A program made the position numbers and the translations under genes. Positions 1 to 8,464 of a stretch of 64,000 nucleotides of DNA are shown in pieces. How positions within the stretch are numbered: the first letter of the stretch is position 1; each line of letters opens with the position of its first letter. The stretch spans positions 124,001-188,000 of the forward strand of contig NZ_NPKN01000007.1 in assembly GCF_008329435.1 (NCBI RefSeq). The letters run 5' to 3'. The stretch comes from Rhodanobacter sp. T12-5 (GTDB lineage: Bacteria > Pseudomonadota > Gammaproteobacteria > Xanthomonadales > Rhodanobacteraceae). The notes under the pieces are model-generated. The model worked only from the letters and a program-made list of their open reading frames with translations. It ran no database searches and was not told where the DNA came from.

Positions 1-1
1 G

Positions 2-346
2 AAGCTGTTCGAGATCGCCCCCCTGCACAGCTACCGGATCATCCTCGAAGTGGACGAGCGCGATATCGGACAGGTTCGCACCGGGCAGCAAGGCCGGCTG
101 TTGATGAGCGGCCTGACCGATCATCCGATGTACTTCAGCATCGCCAGGATCATGCCGGTGGCGACCGCGCAGGACGGCAAGAATTTCTACCGCGTCGAAG
201 CGAAGCTCACGCACGAATCGACGCTGCTGCTGCCGGGCATGGAAGGCGTGGGCAAGGTCGACATCGGCAAGCGCAAGCTCGGCTGGGTGCTGCTGCACAG
301 CCTGTTCGACTGGATTCGCCTGAAGCTCTGGAACTGGGGACTGTAG
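2..346 (+). CDS. HlyD-family periplasmic adaptor, C-terminal part (partial)
   Basis: Only the last 114 codons lie in the window; the reading frame is open from base 2 and the N-terminus is upstream. The visible part has the beta-barrel and membrane-proximal end of HlyD/EmrA-type membrane fusion proteins: an 'ILEVDERDIGQVRTGQQG' stretch, then 'LLPGMEGVGKVDIG', then a Trp/Leu-rich tail. Such proteins bridge an inner-membrane transporter and an outer-membrane channel. It ends 15 nt before an M50/HlyD fusion gene on the same strand, so the two are probably co-transcribed and act in the same envelope complex. The family call is fairly secure; the substrate is unknown. Confidence 0.75.
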   Translation, partial: KLFEIAPLHSYRIILEVDERDIGQVRTGQQGRLLMSGLTDHPMYFSIARIMPVATAQDGKNFYRVEAKLTHESTLLLPGMEGVGKVDIGKRKLGWVLLHSLFDWIRLKLWNWGL

Positions 347-361
347 AGATGGCGCCGACCC

Positions 362-2503
362 GTGTCGCGTAATCCGTTCAGTCCTTCGTGGCACAGCGTC
401 GCGGCGCTGCGGCCGCGGTTGATGCCCTACGCCGTGGTCACGCGCGTGGTGTTCCGCGGCAAGCCGTGGTACGTGGTGCAGGATCAGACCGGCGGCCGGG
501 TCTACCGCTTTTCGGCGACGGCATACGCCCTGATTGCCGGCATGGACGGCCGTCATACCGTGCACGAGCTGTGGGAACGCGCCAATGCATCGGAAGTGCG
601 CGACGCCTGTACCCAGCCGGAGGTGGTCGATCTGCTGGTACAGATGCACTCGGCGGACCTGCTGCAGACCGATGTGACACCCGACTCCGCCTCCGCCATG
701 GATCGTCACCGGCGCAAGCGCTTCGAAACCGTCAAGCAGTGGCTGCTCAATCCGATGAGCCTGAAGTTGCCGCTGCTCAATCCGGATGGCTTCCTTACGG
801 CGCTCGCGCCCTGGTTCCGCTGGTGCTTCGGTCCGGTCGGTGCCGCCTTGTGGCTCGCCACGATATTGCCGGCGATGGTGCTTGCCGCCCAGCACTGGGA
901 GGAACTGACCCATAACCTGTCCGATCGGGTGCTGTCGTCGAGCAACCTGCTGGTGATGCTGGCGGTGTACCCGTTGGTCAAGCTGCTGCACGAGCTCGGC
1001 CACGGCTTTGCCGTCAAGCGTTGGGGCGGGGCCGTGCGCGAGCTGGGGTTGATGTTCCTGATCTTCGCGCCGGTGCCCTACGTGGAGGCATCGTCGTCGG
1101 CCGCCTTTCCGTCCAAATACCGGCGCGCGCTGGTGGCCGCGGCGGGCATGCTGGTGGAGCTGTTCCTGGCCGCGCTGGCGCTCTACGTCTGGTTGCTCGC
1201 CGAACCGGGCCTGCTGCGCGCGGTGGCGTTCAACGTGATGGTGATCGGCGGGGTATCCACCGTGGTGGTGAATGGCAACCCGCTGCTGCGCTATGACGGT
1301 TATTACATTCTTTCCGACCTGATCGAGATGCCCAACCTGGCCCAGCGCGGGCTGGACTGGTGGGCGTGGCTGCTGGACCGCTACGCCTTTGGCGCCAGCG
1401 ATGCCGTGAAGCCGGATGAAAGCCTGTCCGAGCAGCGATGGCTGGTGCTGTATACGCCACTGGCATGGTGTTACCGCACGCTCGTCACGATATCGATCAT
1501 CTTCCTGGTCGCTGGCAAGTTCTTCATCGTCGGCGTGATCATGGCGTTGTGGAGTGCCGTCAGCCTGATTGGCGTGCCGCTTCGCAAAGGCTGGAAACAT
1601 CTGGTATCGGGACCGGCGTTGCATCGTCGCCGCGGTGAAGCGATGCGCCGCACCTTGCTCGCGCTGGGCGGCCTCGCGGCATTGCTGCTGGTGCCGCTGC
1701 CCTTGCGCATCCGCGCGGAGGGCGTCGTGTGGTTGCCCGACCAGGCCATGCTGCATGCTCGCGAAAACGGCTTCTTCGGACACTGGCTGCAGGCTCCAGG
1801 CAGCATGGTGCACAAGGATCAGCCGCTGTACGTGCTGGACAATCCGCAACTACAGGCCGAACTCGCCGTGGATCGGGCCAAGCTTGCGCAAGCGCAGGCG
1901 CGCTATGACGCCGACCAGTTCAGCGACCCGGTGAAAGCCGATGTATCCGGCCGCCAATTGCAGGAGGCTCGCGAGATCCTGCGCCAGAGCGAAATCAGGG
2001 TTGCCCGGCTGAACGGCAATGCGGAAAGCGATGGCAAGCTGATCGTCGCCACGGCCCAGGACATGCCTGGCCGCTACTTCAAGAAAGGCGACCTGCTCGG
2101 CTACGTGCTGCAGGACGACGAGTTGCTGGTGCGCGTGGTGGTGCAGCAGGACGATATCGACCTGGTGCACGAGGGGCTCAGCGGTGTATCGCTGCGCCTG
2201 AGCGATTCGCCCGAGCAGGCGTACCGTTCGCGCGTGGTGCGAGAATTCCCCGGCGCCGTGGACGAACTGCCGACGGCCGCACTCGGGCTCAACGAAGGCG
2301 GCATCATCCCCACCAGCCCGAACGACCCCAAGGGGCTGAAGACGTTGCAGCGCGTGTTCGTCGTCGACCTCGCCTTGCCCGGCCATACCCGGCCCGCCTT
2401 CGGCGAGCGCGTCCATGTGAGATTCGAACACGGCAACGAACCGCTGGGGCGCCAGCTGTTGCGCAAGCTGCATCAGGTTTTCCTGAGTCATTTCGGTGTC
2501 TGA
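362..2503 (+). CDS. PqqD-like / M50 metalloprotease / HlyD-type fusion membrane protein
   Basis: A 713-residue protein read from a GTG start. Residues about 20-110 resemble a PqqD-type winged helix ('WYVVQDQTGGRVYRF', then 'HTVHELWERA'). A multi-spanning M50 (site-2-protease-like) domain follows with the zinc motif HELGH at residues 210-214 and the third-ligand region 'NPLLRYDGYY' (Asp312). After a membrane segment near residues 430-450 comes a biotinyl-lipoyl/HlyD-like adaptor part ('GVVWLPDQAMLHA', coiled coil, beta-barrel). So a membrane protease or maturase is fused to a periplasmic adaptor. It follows an HlyD-family gene and overlaps the SecA-like gene by 8 nt, suggesting one machine. 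Family members of this architecture are known, but a function for this set is not established. It could also be a non-proteolytic M50 scaffold, though HExxH is intact. Confidence 0.8.
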   Translation: MSRNPFSPSWHSVAALRPRLMPYAVVTRVVFRGKPWYVVQDQTGGRVYRFSATAYALIAGMDGRHTVHELWERANASEVRDACTQPEVVDLLVQMHSADLLQTDVTPDSASAMDRHRRKRFETVKQWLLNPMSLKLPLLNPDGFLTALAPWFRWCFGPVGAALWLATILPAMVLAAQHWEELTHNLSDRVLSSSNLLVMLAVYPLVKLLHELGHGFAVKRWGGAVRELGLMFLIFAPVPYVEASSSAAFPSKYRRALVAAAGMLVELFLAALALYVWLLAEPGLLRAVAFNVMVIGGVSTVVVNGNPLLRYDGYYILSDLIEMPNLAQRGLDWWAWLLDRYAFGASDAVKPDESLSEQRWLVLYTPLAWCYRTLVTISIIFLVAGKFFIVGVIMALWSAVSLIGVPLRKGWKHLVSGPALHRRRGEAMRRTLLALGGLAALLLVPLPLRIRAEGVVWLPDQAMLHARENGFFGHWLQAPGSMVHKDQPLYVLDNPQLQAELAVDRAKLAQAQARYDADQFSDPVKADVSGRQLQEAREILRQSEIRVARLNGNAESDGKLIVATAQDMPGRYFKKGDLLGYVLQDDELLVRVVVQQDDIDLVHEGLSGVSLRLSDSPEQAYRSRVVREFPGAVDELPTAALGLNEGGIIPTSPNDPKGLKTLQRVFVVDLALPGHTRPAFGERVHVRFEHGNEPLGRQLLRKLHQVFLSHFGV

Positions 2504-4484
2504 CGTACGTGCGCTGCTGGCCGGGCGTCATGTCGAGCTCGGCGATGGCCCCTATCTGGAGCGGCTGGACCGGACCCACGCGCCGTGGGAGGAACGCCTG
2601 CGATCGTGGCTGGATCGAGTTCCCCGCCCTGAAGGTCGCCGTACCCGGCGCTTCCTCCAGGCCACGAAAGCGTTCGAACCGACGCTGGGCCCGCTGGACG
2701 ATGAAGGCCTGCGTTTGCGACTGGCCGCGACGACGCGGCAGATGCAACGTGATGGCTTCACCGATCCCCTGCTGGCCGCCGCTTTCGCGGTGATTCGCGA
2801 AGCCTCCCGACGCGCGCTCGGCATGCGCCACCATGACGTGCAGTTGCTCGCCGGCCGTGCGCTGCTGCAGGGCCGACTGGCGGAAATGGCCACCGGAGAA
2901 GGCAAGACGCTTGCCGCGACGCTTGCCGTCTGCACTGCCGCCGCCACCGGCGCAGCGGTGCACGTGGTCACCGTCAACGACTACCTGGCCGAACGCGATG
3001 CCGACGACAACAACCCGCTGTTCACCCTGCTTGGGCTGAACGTCGGCGTGGTGCTGCAGGACATGGACGTGGCGAAGCGGCGCGAGGCCTACGCCTGCGA
3101 CATCACCTATGTCTCCAACAAGGAGCTCACCTTCGACTACCTGAAGGACTGCATCGCGATCGGCGAGGCTTCGCGCACCCAGCAGCGCCTGCGCGAACTC
3201 GCGGGCGGCAACCGCGGGGAGTCGCCGATCCTGCGCGGGCTGCACATCGCCATCATCGACGAGGCCGACAGCGTGTTGATCGACGAGGCCAGCACGCCGC
3301 TGATCATTTCCGAGACATTGCCCGACGACCTCGATCCGGCCATCTACACGCAGTCCCTGGCGATTGCCGGCTCCTTGCGCGCGGGGATCGAATACGTGCA
3401 TGGCGCACATCGCGATCTGTGGCTGACACCCGCCGGCAAACACGTGGTGCGCAACGCCAGCTCCGGCCATGGCGGGCTGTGGCAATCGCCACTGTGGCGC
3501 GAGGAGTTCGTGCACAAGGCGCTTTCAGCCATCCACAGTTTCCAGCGCGACCAGCATTACATCCTCGCTGAAGGCAAGGTGCAGATCGTCGACGAATCCA
3601 CCGGCCGGGTCATGCCCGATCGCACCTGGGAGCGCGGCCTGCACCAGATGATCGAAGCAAAAGAGGCCTGCGAGATCACCGGCCAGCGACGCACCTTGGC
3701 GCAGATCACCTACCAGCGTTTCTTCGGCCGCTACCTCCTGCTGTGCGGAATGACAGGAACCGCCCAGGAAGTCGCCGCCGAAGTCAAACGCACCTACGAC
3801 CTCTCGGTGACGCGAATCCCCACCCACAAACCCAGCCGGCGCCGGCGCCTGGTCGACCGCATCTGCCGCACTTCGGACGAACGCTGGAAGGAAGTGGCCC
3901 GGCGTGCCACTGAAGTGGCTGCCACTGGACGACCGGTCTTGGTGGGCACCCGCTCGGTGGAGGCGTCCGAGCAGCTCGGCAACTTGCTGGAGCGCGACGG
4001 CATTGCGCACGCGGTTCTCAATGCGCGGCAGGACAAGAGCGAAGCCGAGGCGGTGGCACAGGCCAGCCAGGCCGGCCGGATCACCGTGGCGACCAACATG
4101 GCCGGCCGCGGCACTGACATCAAGCTTGCACCTGACGTGGAGCAAGCCGGCGGCCTGCATGTCATCCTCACCGAATTCCACGAGTCGGCACGCGTCGATC
4201 GCCAGCTCTTCGGTCGCTGCGCACGCCAGGGCGACCCGGGCACCATCGAGTCCGTGGTGAGTGTCGAGGACGAACTCTTCCGGCAATTCGCACCCGCTGG
4301 CGGACGCTGGCTGATGCGCGCGATGGTCAGGCAGAACCGCGAAACCCGCCGATTGCTCCGCTGGTGGGTGCGACATCTGCAAAACCGGGCCGAACGCCAC
4401 TATCGAAAGCAGCGCACCGAAACCATACGCAGGGATTTCGAATGGGCACGGGCGCTAGGCTTCGTGGGAAAAACACGAAAATAG
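2496..4484 (+). CDS. Short SecA-like DEAD motor ATPase (SecA paralogue)
   Basis: A 662-residue SecA relative starting at a GTG that overlaps the previous stop codon region by 8 nt. Walker A is ATGEGKT (residues 132-138) and Walker B is DEAD (255-258) within 'IIDEADSVLIDEAS'. A preprotein cross-linking domain follows ('VQIVDESTGRVMPDRTWERG'), then 'CGMTGTA', 'TNMAGRGTDIKL' and the arginine-finger motif 'GRCARQGDPG' at 573-582. The NBD1, PPXD and NBD2 parts are therefore intact. Only about 80 residues follow motif VI, against some 300 in a housekeeping SecA of about 900. The helical wing, two-helix finger and C-terminal zinc tail must be missing or tiny. It is unlikely to be the essential SecA; a dedicated motor for the M50/HlyD complex encoded just upstream is the best inference. 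Confidence 0.85.
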   Translation: MSDVRALLAGRHVELGDGPYLERLDRTHAPWEERLRSWLDRVPRPEGRRTRRFLQATKAFEPTLGPLDDEGLRLRLAATTRQMQRDGFTDPLLAAAFAVIREASRRALGMRHHDVQLLAGRALLQGRLAEMATGEGKTLAATLAVCTAAATGAAVHVVTVNDYLAERDADDNNPLFTLLGLNVGVVLQDMDVAKRREAYACDITYVSNKELTFDYLKDCIAIGEASRTQQRLRELAGGNRGESPILRGLHIAIIDEADSVLIDEASTPLIISETLPDDLDPAIYTQSLAIAGSLRAGIEYVHGAHRDLWLTPAGKHVVRNASSGHGGLWQSPLWREEFVHKALSAIHSFQRDQHYILAEGKVQIVDESTGRVMPDRTWERGLHQMIEAKEACEITGQRRTLAQITYQRFFGRYLLLCGMTGTAQEVAAEVKRTYDLSVTRIPTHKPSRRRRLVDRICRTSDERWKEVARRATEVAATGRPVLVGTRSVEASEQLGNLLERDGIAHAVLNARQDKSEAEAVAQASQAGRITVATNMAGRGTDIKLAPDVEQAGGLHVILTEFHESARVDRQLFGRCARQGDPGTIESVVSVEDELFRQFAPAGGRWLMRAMVRQNRETRRLLRWWVRHLQNRAERHYRKQRTETIRRDFEWARALGFVGKTRK

Positions 4485-4525
4485 ACGGCCTCATCCACTT
4501 CACTCACCACTGATCCCCCGCCGCC

Positions 4526-5215
4526 TCACGTCCATCCGCGCAACGCATATATCCATCGACCGAGATATTCGTGCAGGCAGTCTGCGCTTCGGATGAGCGA
4601 CCATTTTCGCGAGTGCCAGAAACCGTTGGCCACGGGGTGCGAAGGGGGTGCAAGCGGCGGCGCCGGCACCACGTCGAAACCCTGCTTTCTGAAGCTTGCC
4701 GCGGCACGGCCCATATGCCGCGAAGAGGTGACCAGCAGAATGCGCCGCGCGCCCAGGCGATGGAGAATGGGCGCGGAATAGAGCGCATTTTCGTGAGTGT
4801 TGCGACTCTTGTCCTCGATCAGGACGTGCGCCCGTGGCACGCCATTCAGTGCAAGGTTGGCCGCCATTCTCGTCGCCTCCCCGTCGCCACCGGTGAGCAG
4901 GATGATCGGGGCGCACCCGGCCTGGTACAAAAGGCGACCAAAGCCCAGCCGGGTCATCGGCGCGACCGCCGATACGTACTCCGGATCGTCTTCCGGGTCC
5001 ACGACCCAGCCGCCGCCCAATACGACGATGGCATCCGCCGCGGCATAGCTCGCGGCCGCGCGGGGCGGGTAAGGGTTCGTCAGGCTACGCCGCAAAAACA
5101 TCGAAAACGCCGGCGTCGAACACGCAACCAGGAAAACGGCCATGACGGCGAGCAGGATCCACACGGATCGGTACAGGTGGGTAGTGATGGAATATTTCAC
5201 GTAAAACTGCACCAC
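4526..5215 (-). CDS. YdcF/SanA-like DUF218 membrane protein
   Basis: A DUF218 (YdcF/ElyC/SanA-type) protein with one N-terminal membrane segment ('SVWILLAVMAVFLVAC') and a Rossmann-like domain. It carries the family motifs 'DAIVVLGGG', 'LLTGGDG', 'EDKSRNTHENA' and 'LVTSSRHMGRA'. Family members sit in the envelope and have been linked to cell-wall precursor or lipid carrier metabolism; the exact reaction is unknown. The start is uncertain: the frame is open to a TTG at 5323, but the extra N-terminus is polar and unlike the family, so a GTG near 5215 was chosen. It lies downstream of the DUF455 gene on the same strand and converges with the SecA-like gene. Confidence 0.75.
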   Translation of the reverse strand: MVQFYVKYSITTHLYRSVWILLAVMAVFLVACSTPAFSMFLRRSLTNPYPPRAAASYAAADAIVVLGGGWVVDPEDDPEYVSAVAPMTRLGFGRLLYQAGCAPIILLTGGDGEATRMAANLALNGVPRAHVLIEDKSRNTHENALYSAPILHRLGARRILLVTSSRHMGRAAASFRKQGFDVVPAPPLAPPSHPVANGFWHSRKWSLIRSADCLHEYLGRWIYALRGWT

Positions 5216-5350
5216 GGCAGATGAAACCTCGAAGGTTGTTGAACCGGACGTGCCTTGAATGCGTCGGGCAGAACTGCTGACTTTCACGGTCCCGGCGAAA
5301 AACCGACGTGAAGCCCGGCACAATTGTCTGGCCGCCGCATGTCGGCGGCG

Positions 5351-6181
5351 CTATGCACGGCGCTGCTGTTCGCCCTCTTGCACGGCCAGCGCGACCAGCC
5401 GGTCGAGCTCCCGCTCATCGAAGCCTGCCTGGCGCCGGGCCGGCAGGTTGAACGGCCCGCGCAGGCTGACGCCCATGTAATCGCGCAGCAATTCGAAGAA
5501 CGTCTCGACCGGCTCGACGCCATCGCGTTCGCAGCAATGCCGATACCAGCGGGTGCCGGCGGCGACGTGGGCGACTTCCTCGCGCAGGATCACTTCGAGG
5601 ATGGCCACCGTGTCGTCGTCGCCGAGGTGGCGCAGGCGCTCGATCATGCCCGGCGTCACATCCAGCCCGCGCGCTTCCAGCACGCGTGGTACCAGCGCCA
5701 TGCGGGCGGTGTCGCTGTGCGCGGTCTTCTCGGCCATCGCCCACAGGGCATCGTGCGCGTCGAAGTCGCCGTAGGCGTGGCCGAGTTCTTCCAGACGTCC
5801 GGACAGCAACGCGAAATGGCGCGCCTCGTCATCGGCGCAACTCGCCCAGTCGCGGTAGTACGCGTCCGGCTTGCCGCGGTAGCGATACACCGCGTCCCAC
5901 GCCAGGTTGATCGCGTTGAATTCGATATGTGCCACCGCGTGGACCAGCGCGGCACGGCCCTCGGCGCTGCCGAGGCCACGTTGCGGCACCTGGCGCGCGT
6001 TGACCAGTTGCGGGCGTGCCGGGCGACCGGGTGGACCGATCGGTTCGGGCGGCGGCGACGCGGGATCGGCACGCAGCGAACCGGCAAGAAAGGCCTGCCA
6101 TGTCTCGTGGGTGAGGCGAAGCTTCTCGGCCGGATCCGTAGCGTCGAGGCAGTGTCTGGCAGCGGCATGCAGATCGGTCAT
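5351..6181 (-). CDS. DUF455 ferritin-like protein
   Basis: A 276-residue protein starting at 'MTDLHAAARH'. The core has the metal-binding pattern of the DUF455 ferritin-like family: 'HIEFNAINLAWDAVYRY', 'DDEARHF' and 'REEVAHVAAGTRWY', that is, paired Glu and ExxH motifs on helices that could hold a di-iron site. Family members are alpha-helical and related to rubrerythrin-type and tRNA-modifying MiaE-like enzymes, but their reaction is not established. The frame is open 18 codons further upstream, into the REP hairpin, so the internal ATG is preferred. It lies between purF and the YdcF-like gene on the same strand. Confidence 0.8.
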   Translation of the reverse strand: MTDLHAAARHCLDATDPAEKLRLTHETWQAFLAGSLRADPASPPPEPIGPPGRPARPQLVNARQVPQRGLGSAEGRAALVHAVAHIEFNAINLAWDAVYRYRGKPDAYYRDWASCADDEARHFALLSGRLEELGHAYGDFDAHDALWAMAEKTAHSDTARMALVPRVLEARGLDVTPGMIERLRHLGDDDTVAILEVILREEVAHVAAGTRWYRHCCERDGVEPVETFFELLRDYMGVSLRGPFNLPARRQAGFDERELDRLVALAVQEGEQQRRA

Positions 6182-6192
6182 AGAGATTTTCT

Positions 6193-6266
6193 GTAGGAGC
6201 CCGCTCGCGGGCGATGCTCCTGCGCTGATGCGCAACGAAGAGGATCGCCCGCGAGCGGGCTCCTAC
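6193..6266. repeat. REP palindrome pair, GTAGGAGCCCGCTCG family
   Basis: Two perfect 23-bp arms in opposite orientation, 6193-6215 and 6244-6266, separated by 28 bp. Each begins GTAGGAGCCCGC and ends GGGCGAT. It lies between the purF stop and the DUF455 start and can fold into a long hairpin. The same arm recurs at 48040-48062 and, diverged, at 17324-17346, which marks a dispersed REP family of the kind mobilised by RAYT transposases. No RAYT gene is in the window. Confidence 0.9.
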
Positions 6267-6276
6267 AAATTGTATT

Positions 6277-7749
6277 TCAGGTACGCCGCGCGGCCTTGGC
6301 GTCGTCCGAGCGCAGCATCTGGATCTGCTCCAGGTAGCTCTGGTCGAGGCCGGTGACGTATTCGCCGGAGAAGCACGAGGTGTCGAACTGTTTCAGATTC
6401 TCGTTGCCGTCCTGCACCGCCCAGATCAGGTCCTTGAGATCCTGGTAGATCAGCCAGTCGGCACCGAGCATCGTCTCGACCTCCTGTTCGGTATGGCCAG
6501 CGGCGATCAGTTCCGAAGTGGATGGCATGTCGATGCCATAGACGTTCGGATAACGCACCGGCGGCGCGGCGGAGGCGAAGTAGACATTCTTCGCACCGGC
6601 ATCGCGGGCCATCTGGATGATCTGCTTCGAGGTGGTACCGCGCACGATCGAGTCGTCCACCAGCAGCACGTTCTTGTTGCGGAACTCCAGGTCGATCGCA
6701 TTGAGCTTGCGGCGTACCGATTTCACCCGCTCGCCCTGCCCCGGCATGATGAAGGTGCGACCGATGTAGCGGTTCTTGACGAAACCCTCGCGGAACGGCA
6801 CGCCGAGCGCGCCGGCCAGCGCGCTGGCCGCGGTGCGCGCGGTGTCGGGAATCGGGATGACCGCGTCGATGCCGTGGTCGGGCCGCTCGCGCAGGATTTT
6901 CTCGGCCAGCTTCTCGCCCATGCGTAGGCGCGCCTTGTACACCGAAACGTCCTCGATCATCGAATCGGGCCGCGCCAGGTAGACGTATTCGAAGATGCAC
7001 GGCGTGTGCAGCGCGCCCTCGGCGCAGCGGCGGCTGTGCAGCTGGCCGTCGTCGGTGATGATCACCGCCTCGCCCGGCATGATGTCGCGCACGCGCTTGA
7101 AACCGAGCACGTCGAACGCGACCGACTCGGAGGCCACCGCGTATTCGTGGCCTTCCGCAGTAACCCGCTCGCCCAGCACCAGCGGGCGGATGCCATGCGG
7201 ATCGCGGAATGCGACCAGGCCGTAACCCAGCACCAGCGCGATGCAGGCATAACCACCGCTGGCGCGCGCATGCACGCCGGCGACGGCCTTGAAGATGTGG
7301 TCCGGCGTCAGCGCCATCCGGTCCTGGATCTGCAGCTCGTGCGCCAGCACGTTCAGCAGCACCTCGGAATCGGACTCGGTATTGATGTGCCGCCGATCGC
7401 CCTCGAACATCTCCCGACGCAACACATCGGTGTTCACCAGGTTGCCGTTGTGCGCGAACGCGATGCCGTACGGCGAGTTGACGTAGAACGGCTGCGCTTC
7501 GGACGAGCCTTCCGAGCCGGCGGTCGGATAACGGCAATGGCCGATACCGATGCGTCCGCGCAGGCCGCTCATCGCCGCCTGCCCGAACACGTCGCGTACC
7601 AGCCCGTTGCCTTTGTGCAGGCGCAGGCGCGAGCCATCGACAGTGGCGATGCCCGCCGCGTCCTGGCCACGGTGCTGCAACACCGTCAAGCCGTCGTAAA
7701 GCGCCGATGCCACTTCGGTGGTACCGACAATGCCGATGATTCCGCACAT
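6277..7749 (-). CDS. purF: Amidophosphoribosyltransferase
   Basis: PurF makes 5-phosphoribosylamine from PRPP and glutamine, the first committed step of purine synthesis, in the cytoplasm. The 490-residue product starts MCGIIGIVG, so Cys2 becomes the N-terminal nucleophile of the class II glutamine amidotransferase domain after Met removal. The C-terminal phosphoribosyltransferase domain has the PRPP loop '[16 protein letters not shown]'. Length and motifs match the E. coli-type enzyme. It is the last gene of a folC-dedD-cvpA-purF set on the minus strand, the same order as in E. coli, and starts 43 nt after cvpA. Confidence 0.98.
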   Translation of the reverse strand: MCGIIGIVGTTEVASALYDGLTVLQHRGQDAAGIATVDGSRLRLHKGNGLVRDVFGQAAMSGLRGRIGIGHCRYPTAGSEGSSEAQPFYVNSPYGIAFAHNGNLVNTDVLRREMFEGDRRHINTESDSEVLLNVLAHELQIQDRMALTPDHIFKAVAGVHARASGGYACIALVLGYGLVAFRDPHGIRPLVLGERVTAEGHEYAVASESVAFDVLGFKRVRDIMPGEAVIITDDGQLHSRRCAEGALHTPCIFEYVYLARPDSMIEDVSVYKARLRMGEKLAEKILRERPDHGIDAVIPIPDTARTAASALAGALGVPFREGFVKNRYIGRTFIMPGQGERVKSVRRKLNAIDLEFRNKNVLLVDDSIVRGTTSKQIIQMARDAGAKNVYFASAAPPVRYPNVYGIDMPSTSELIAAGHTEQEVETMLGADWLIYQDLKDLIWAVQDGNENLKQFDTSCFSGEYVTGLDQSYLEQIQMLRSDDAKAARRT

Positions 7750-7792
7750 GGTGTTGTTGCCTGCTTCAGAAAGTCGTATTCGGAAAACGTGT

Positions 7793-8425
7793 TCAGGAAC
7801 CCGTCGGTCGCGCAGCGGCGCTGTCGACAGCCGCCGGTATCGCCTGCGGCACGGCGGTCGTCGTCGGCGCGGGCGTTGCCCCCGATATGGGGGACAACAG
7901 CGACGTCGGCAAGCGCGGCAGGTGATCGAGCATGGCAGCCGGGTGCAAATGTTCGCCGACGCTGGCCGGCACCCGCTGCTCCAGCCATGCCGCCACGCGC
8001 TGGAATTGTGGCAGCAAGACCGATTGCTGCCACCAGGGATCGCGCGTGAAGGCGGTAAATCCGACCAGGAACACCAGCAGCGTCACCAGCAGTACGCCAC
8101 GAGCGAAACCGAACAGCATGCCCAGCAGGCGATCGGTACCGGAAAGCCCGGTGCCCTCGATCAGCTTCCTGATCACGAAACGCAGCAGCGCACCGAAGAT
8201 CAGCACAGCCACGAAACAGATACCGTAACCGACGATGATCCGCACCGACGGCACATGGATGACGCCCTCGAAATGTGCCGCCACGACCGGTCCGAACACC
8301 CAGGCTGCCCAGAACGCGGCGACCCAGATCACCAGGGCCAGCACCTCGGAAACGAGCCCGCGCCACAGTCCGATCAGAATCGACAGGCCGAGGATGCCGA
8401 GGATGATGTAGTCGGTCCAGTTCAT
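7793..8425 (-). CDS. cvpA: CvpA family inner-membrane protein
   Basis: A 210-residue protein beginning '[20 protein letters not shown]' with four predicted membrane segments in its first 150 residues and a polar C-terminal tail, typical of CvpA (named for colicin V production; also linked to envelope stress tolerance). The motif '[18 protein letters not shown]' fits the family. Its place directly upstream of purF and downstream of the SPOR gene is the conserved context and supports the call strongly. The C-terminal tail, rich in Ala, Pro and Thr, is longer than in E. coli. Confidence 0.93.
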   Translation of the reverse strand: MNWTDYIILGILGLSILIGLWRGLVSEVLALVIWVAAFWAAWVFGPVVAAHFEGVIHVPSVRIIVGYGICFVAVLIFGALLRFVIRKLIEGTGLSGTDRLLGMLFGFARGVLLVTLLVFLVGFTAFTRDPWWQQSVLLPQFQRVAAWLEQRVPASVGEHLHPAAMLDHLPRLPTSLLSPISGATPAPTTTAVPQAIPAAVDSAAARPTGS

Positions 8426-8464
8426 CGGTTCATCCGGCCATCGTCGGTGCCAGCGTCGACATGC

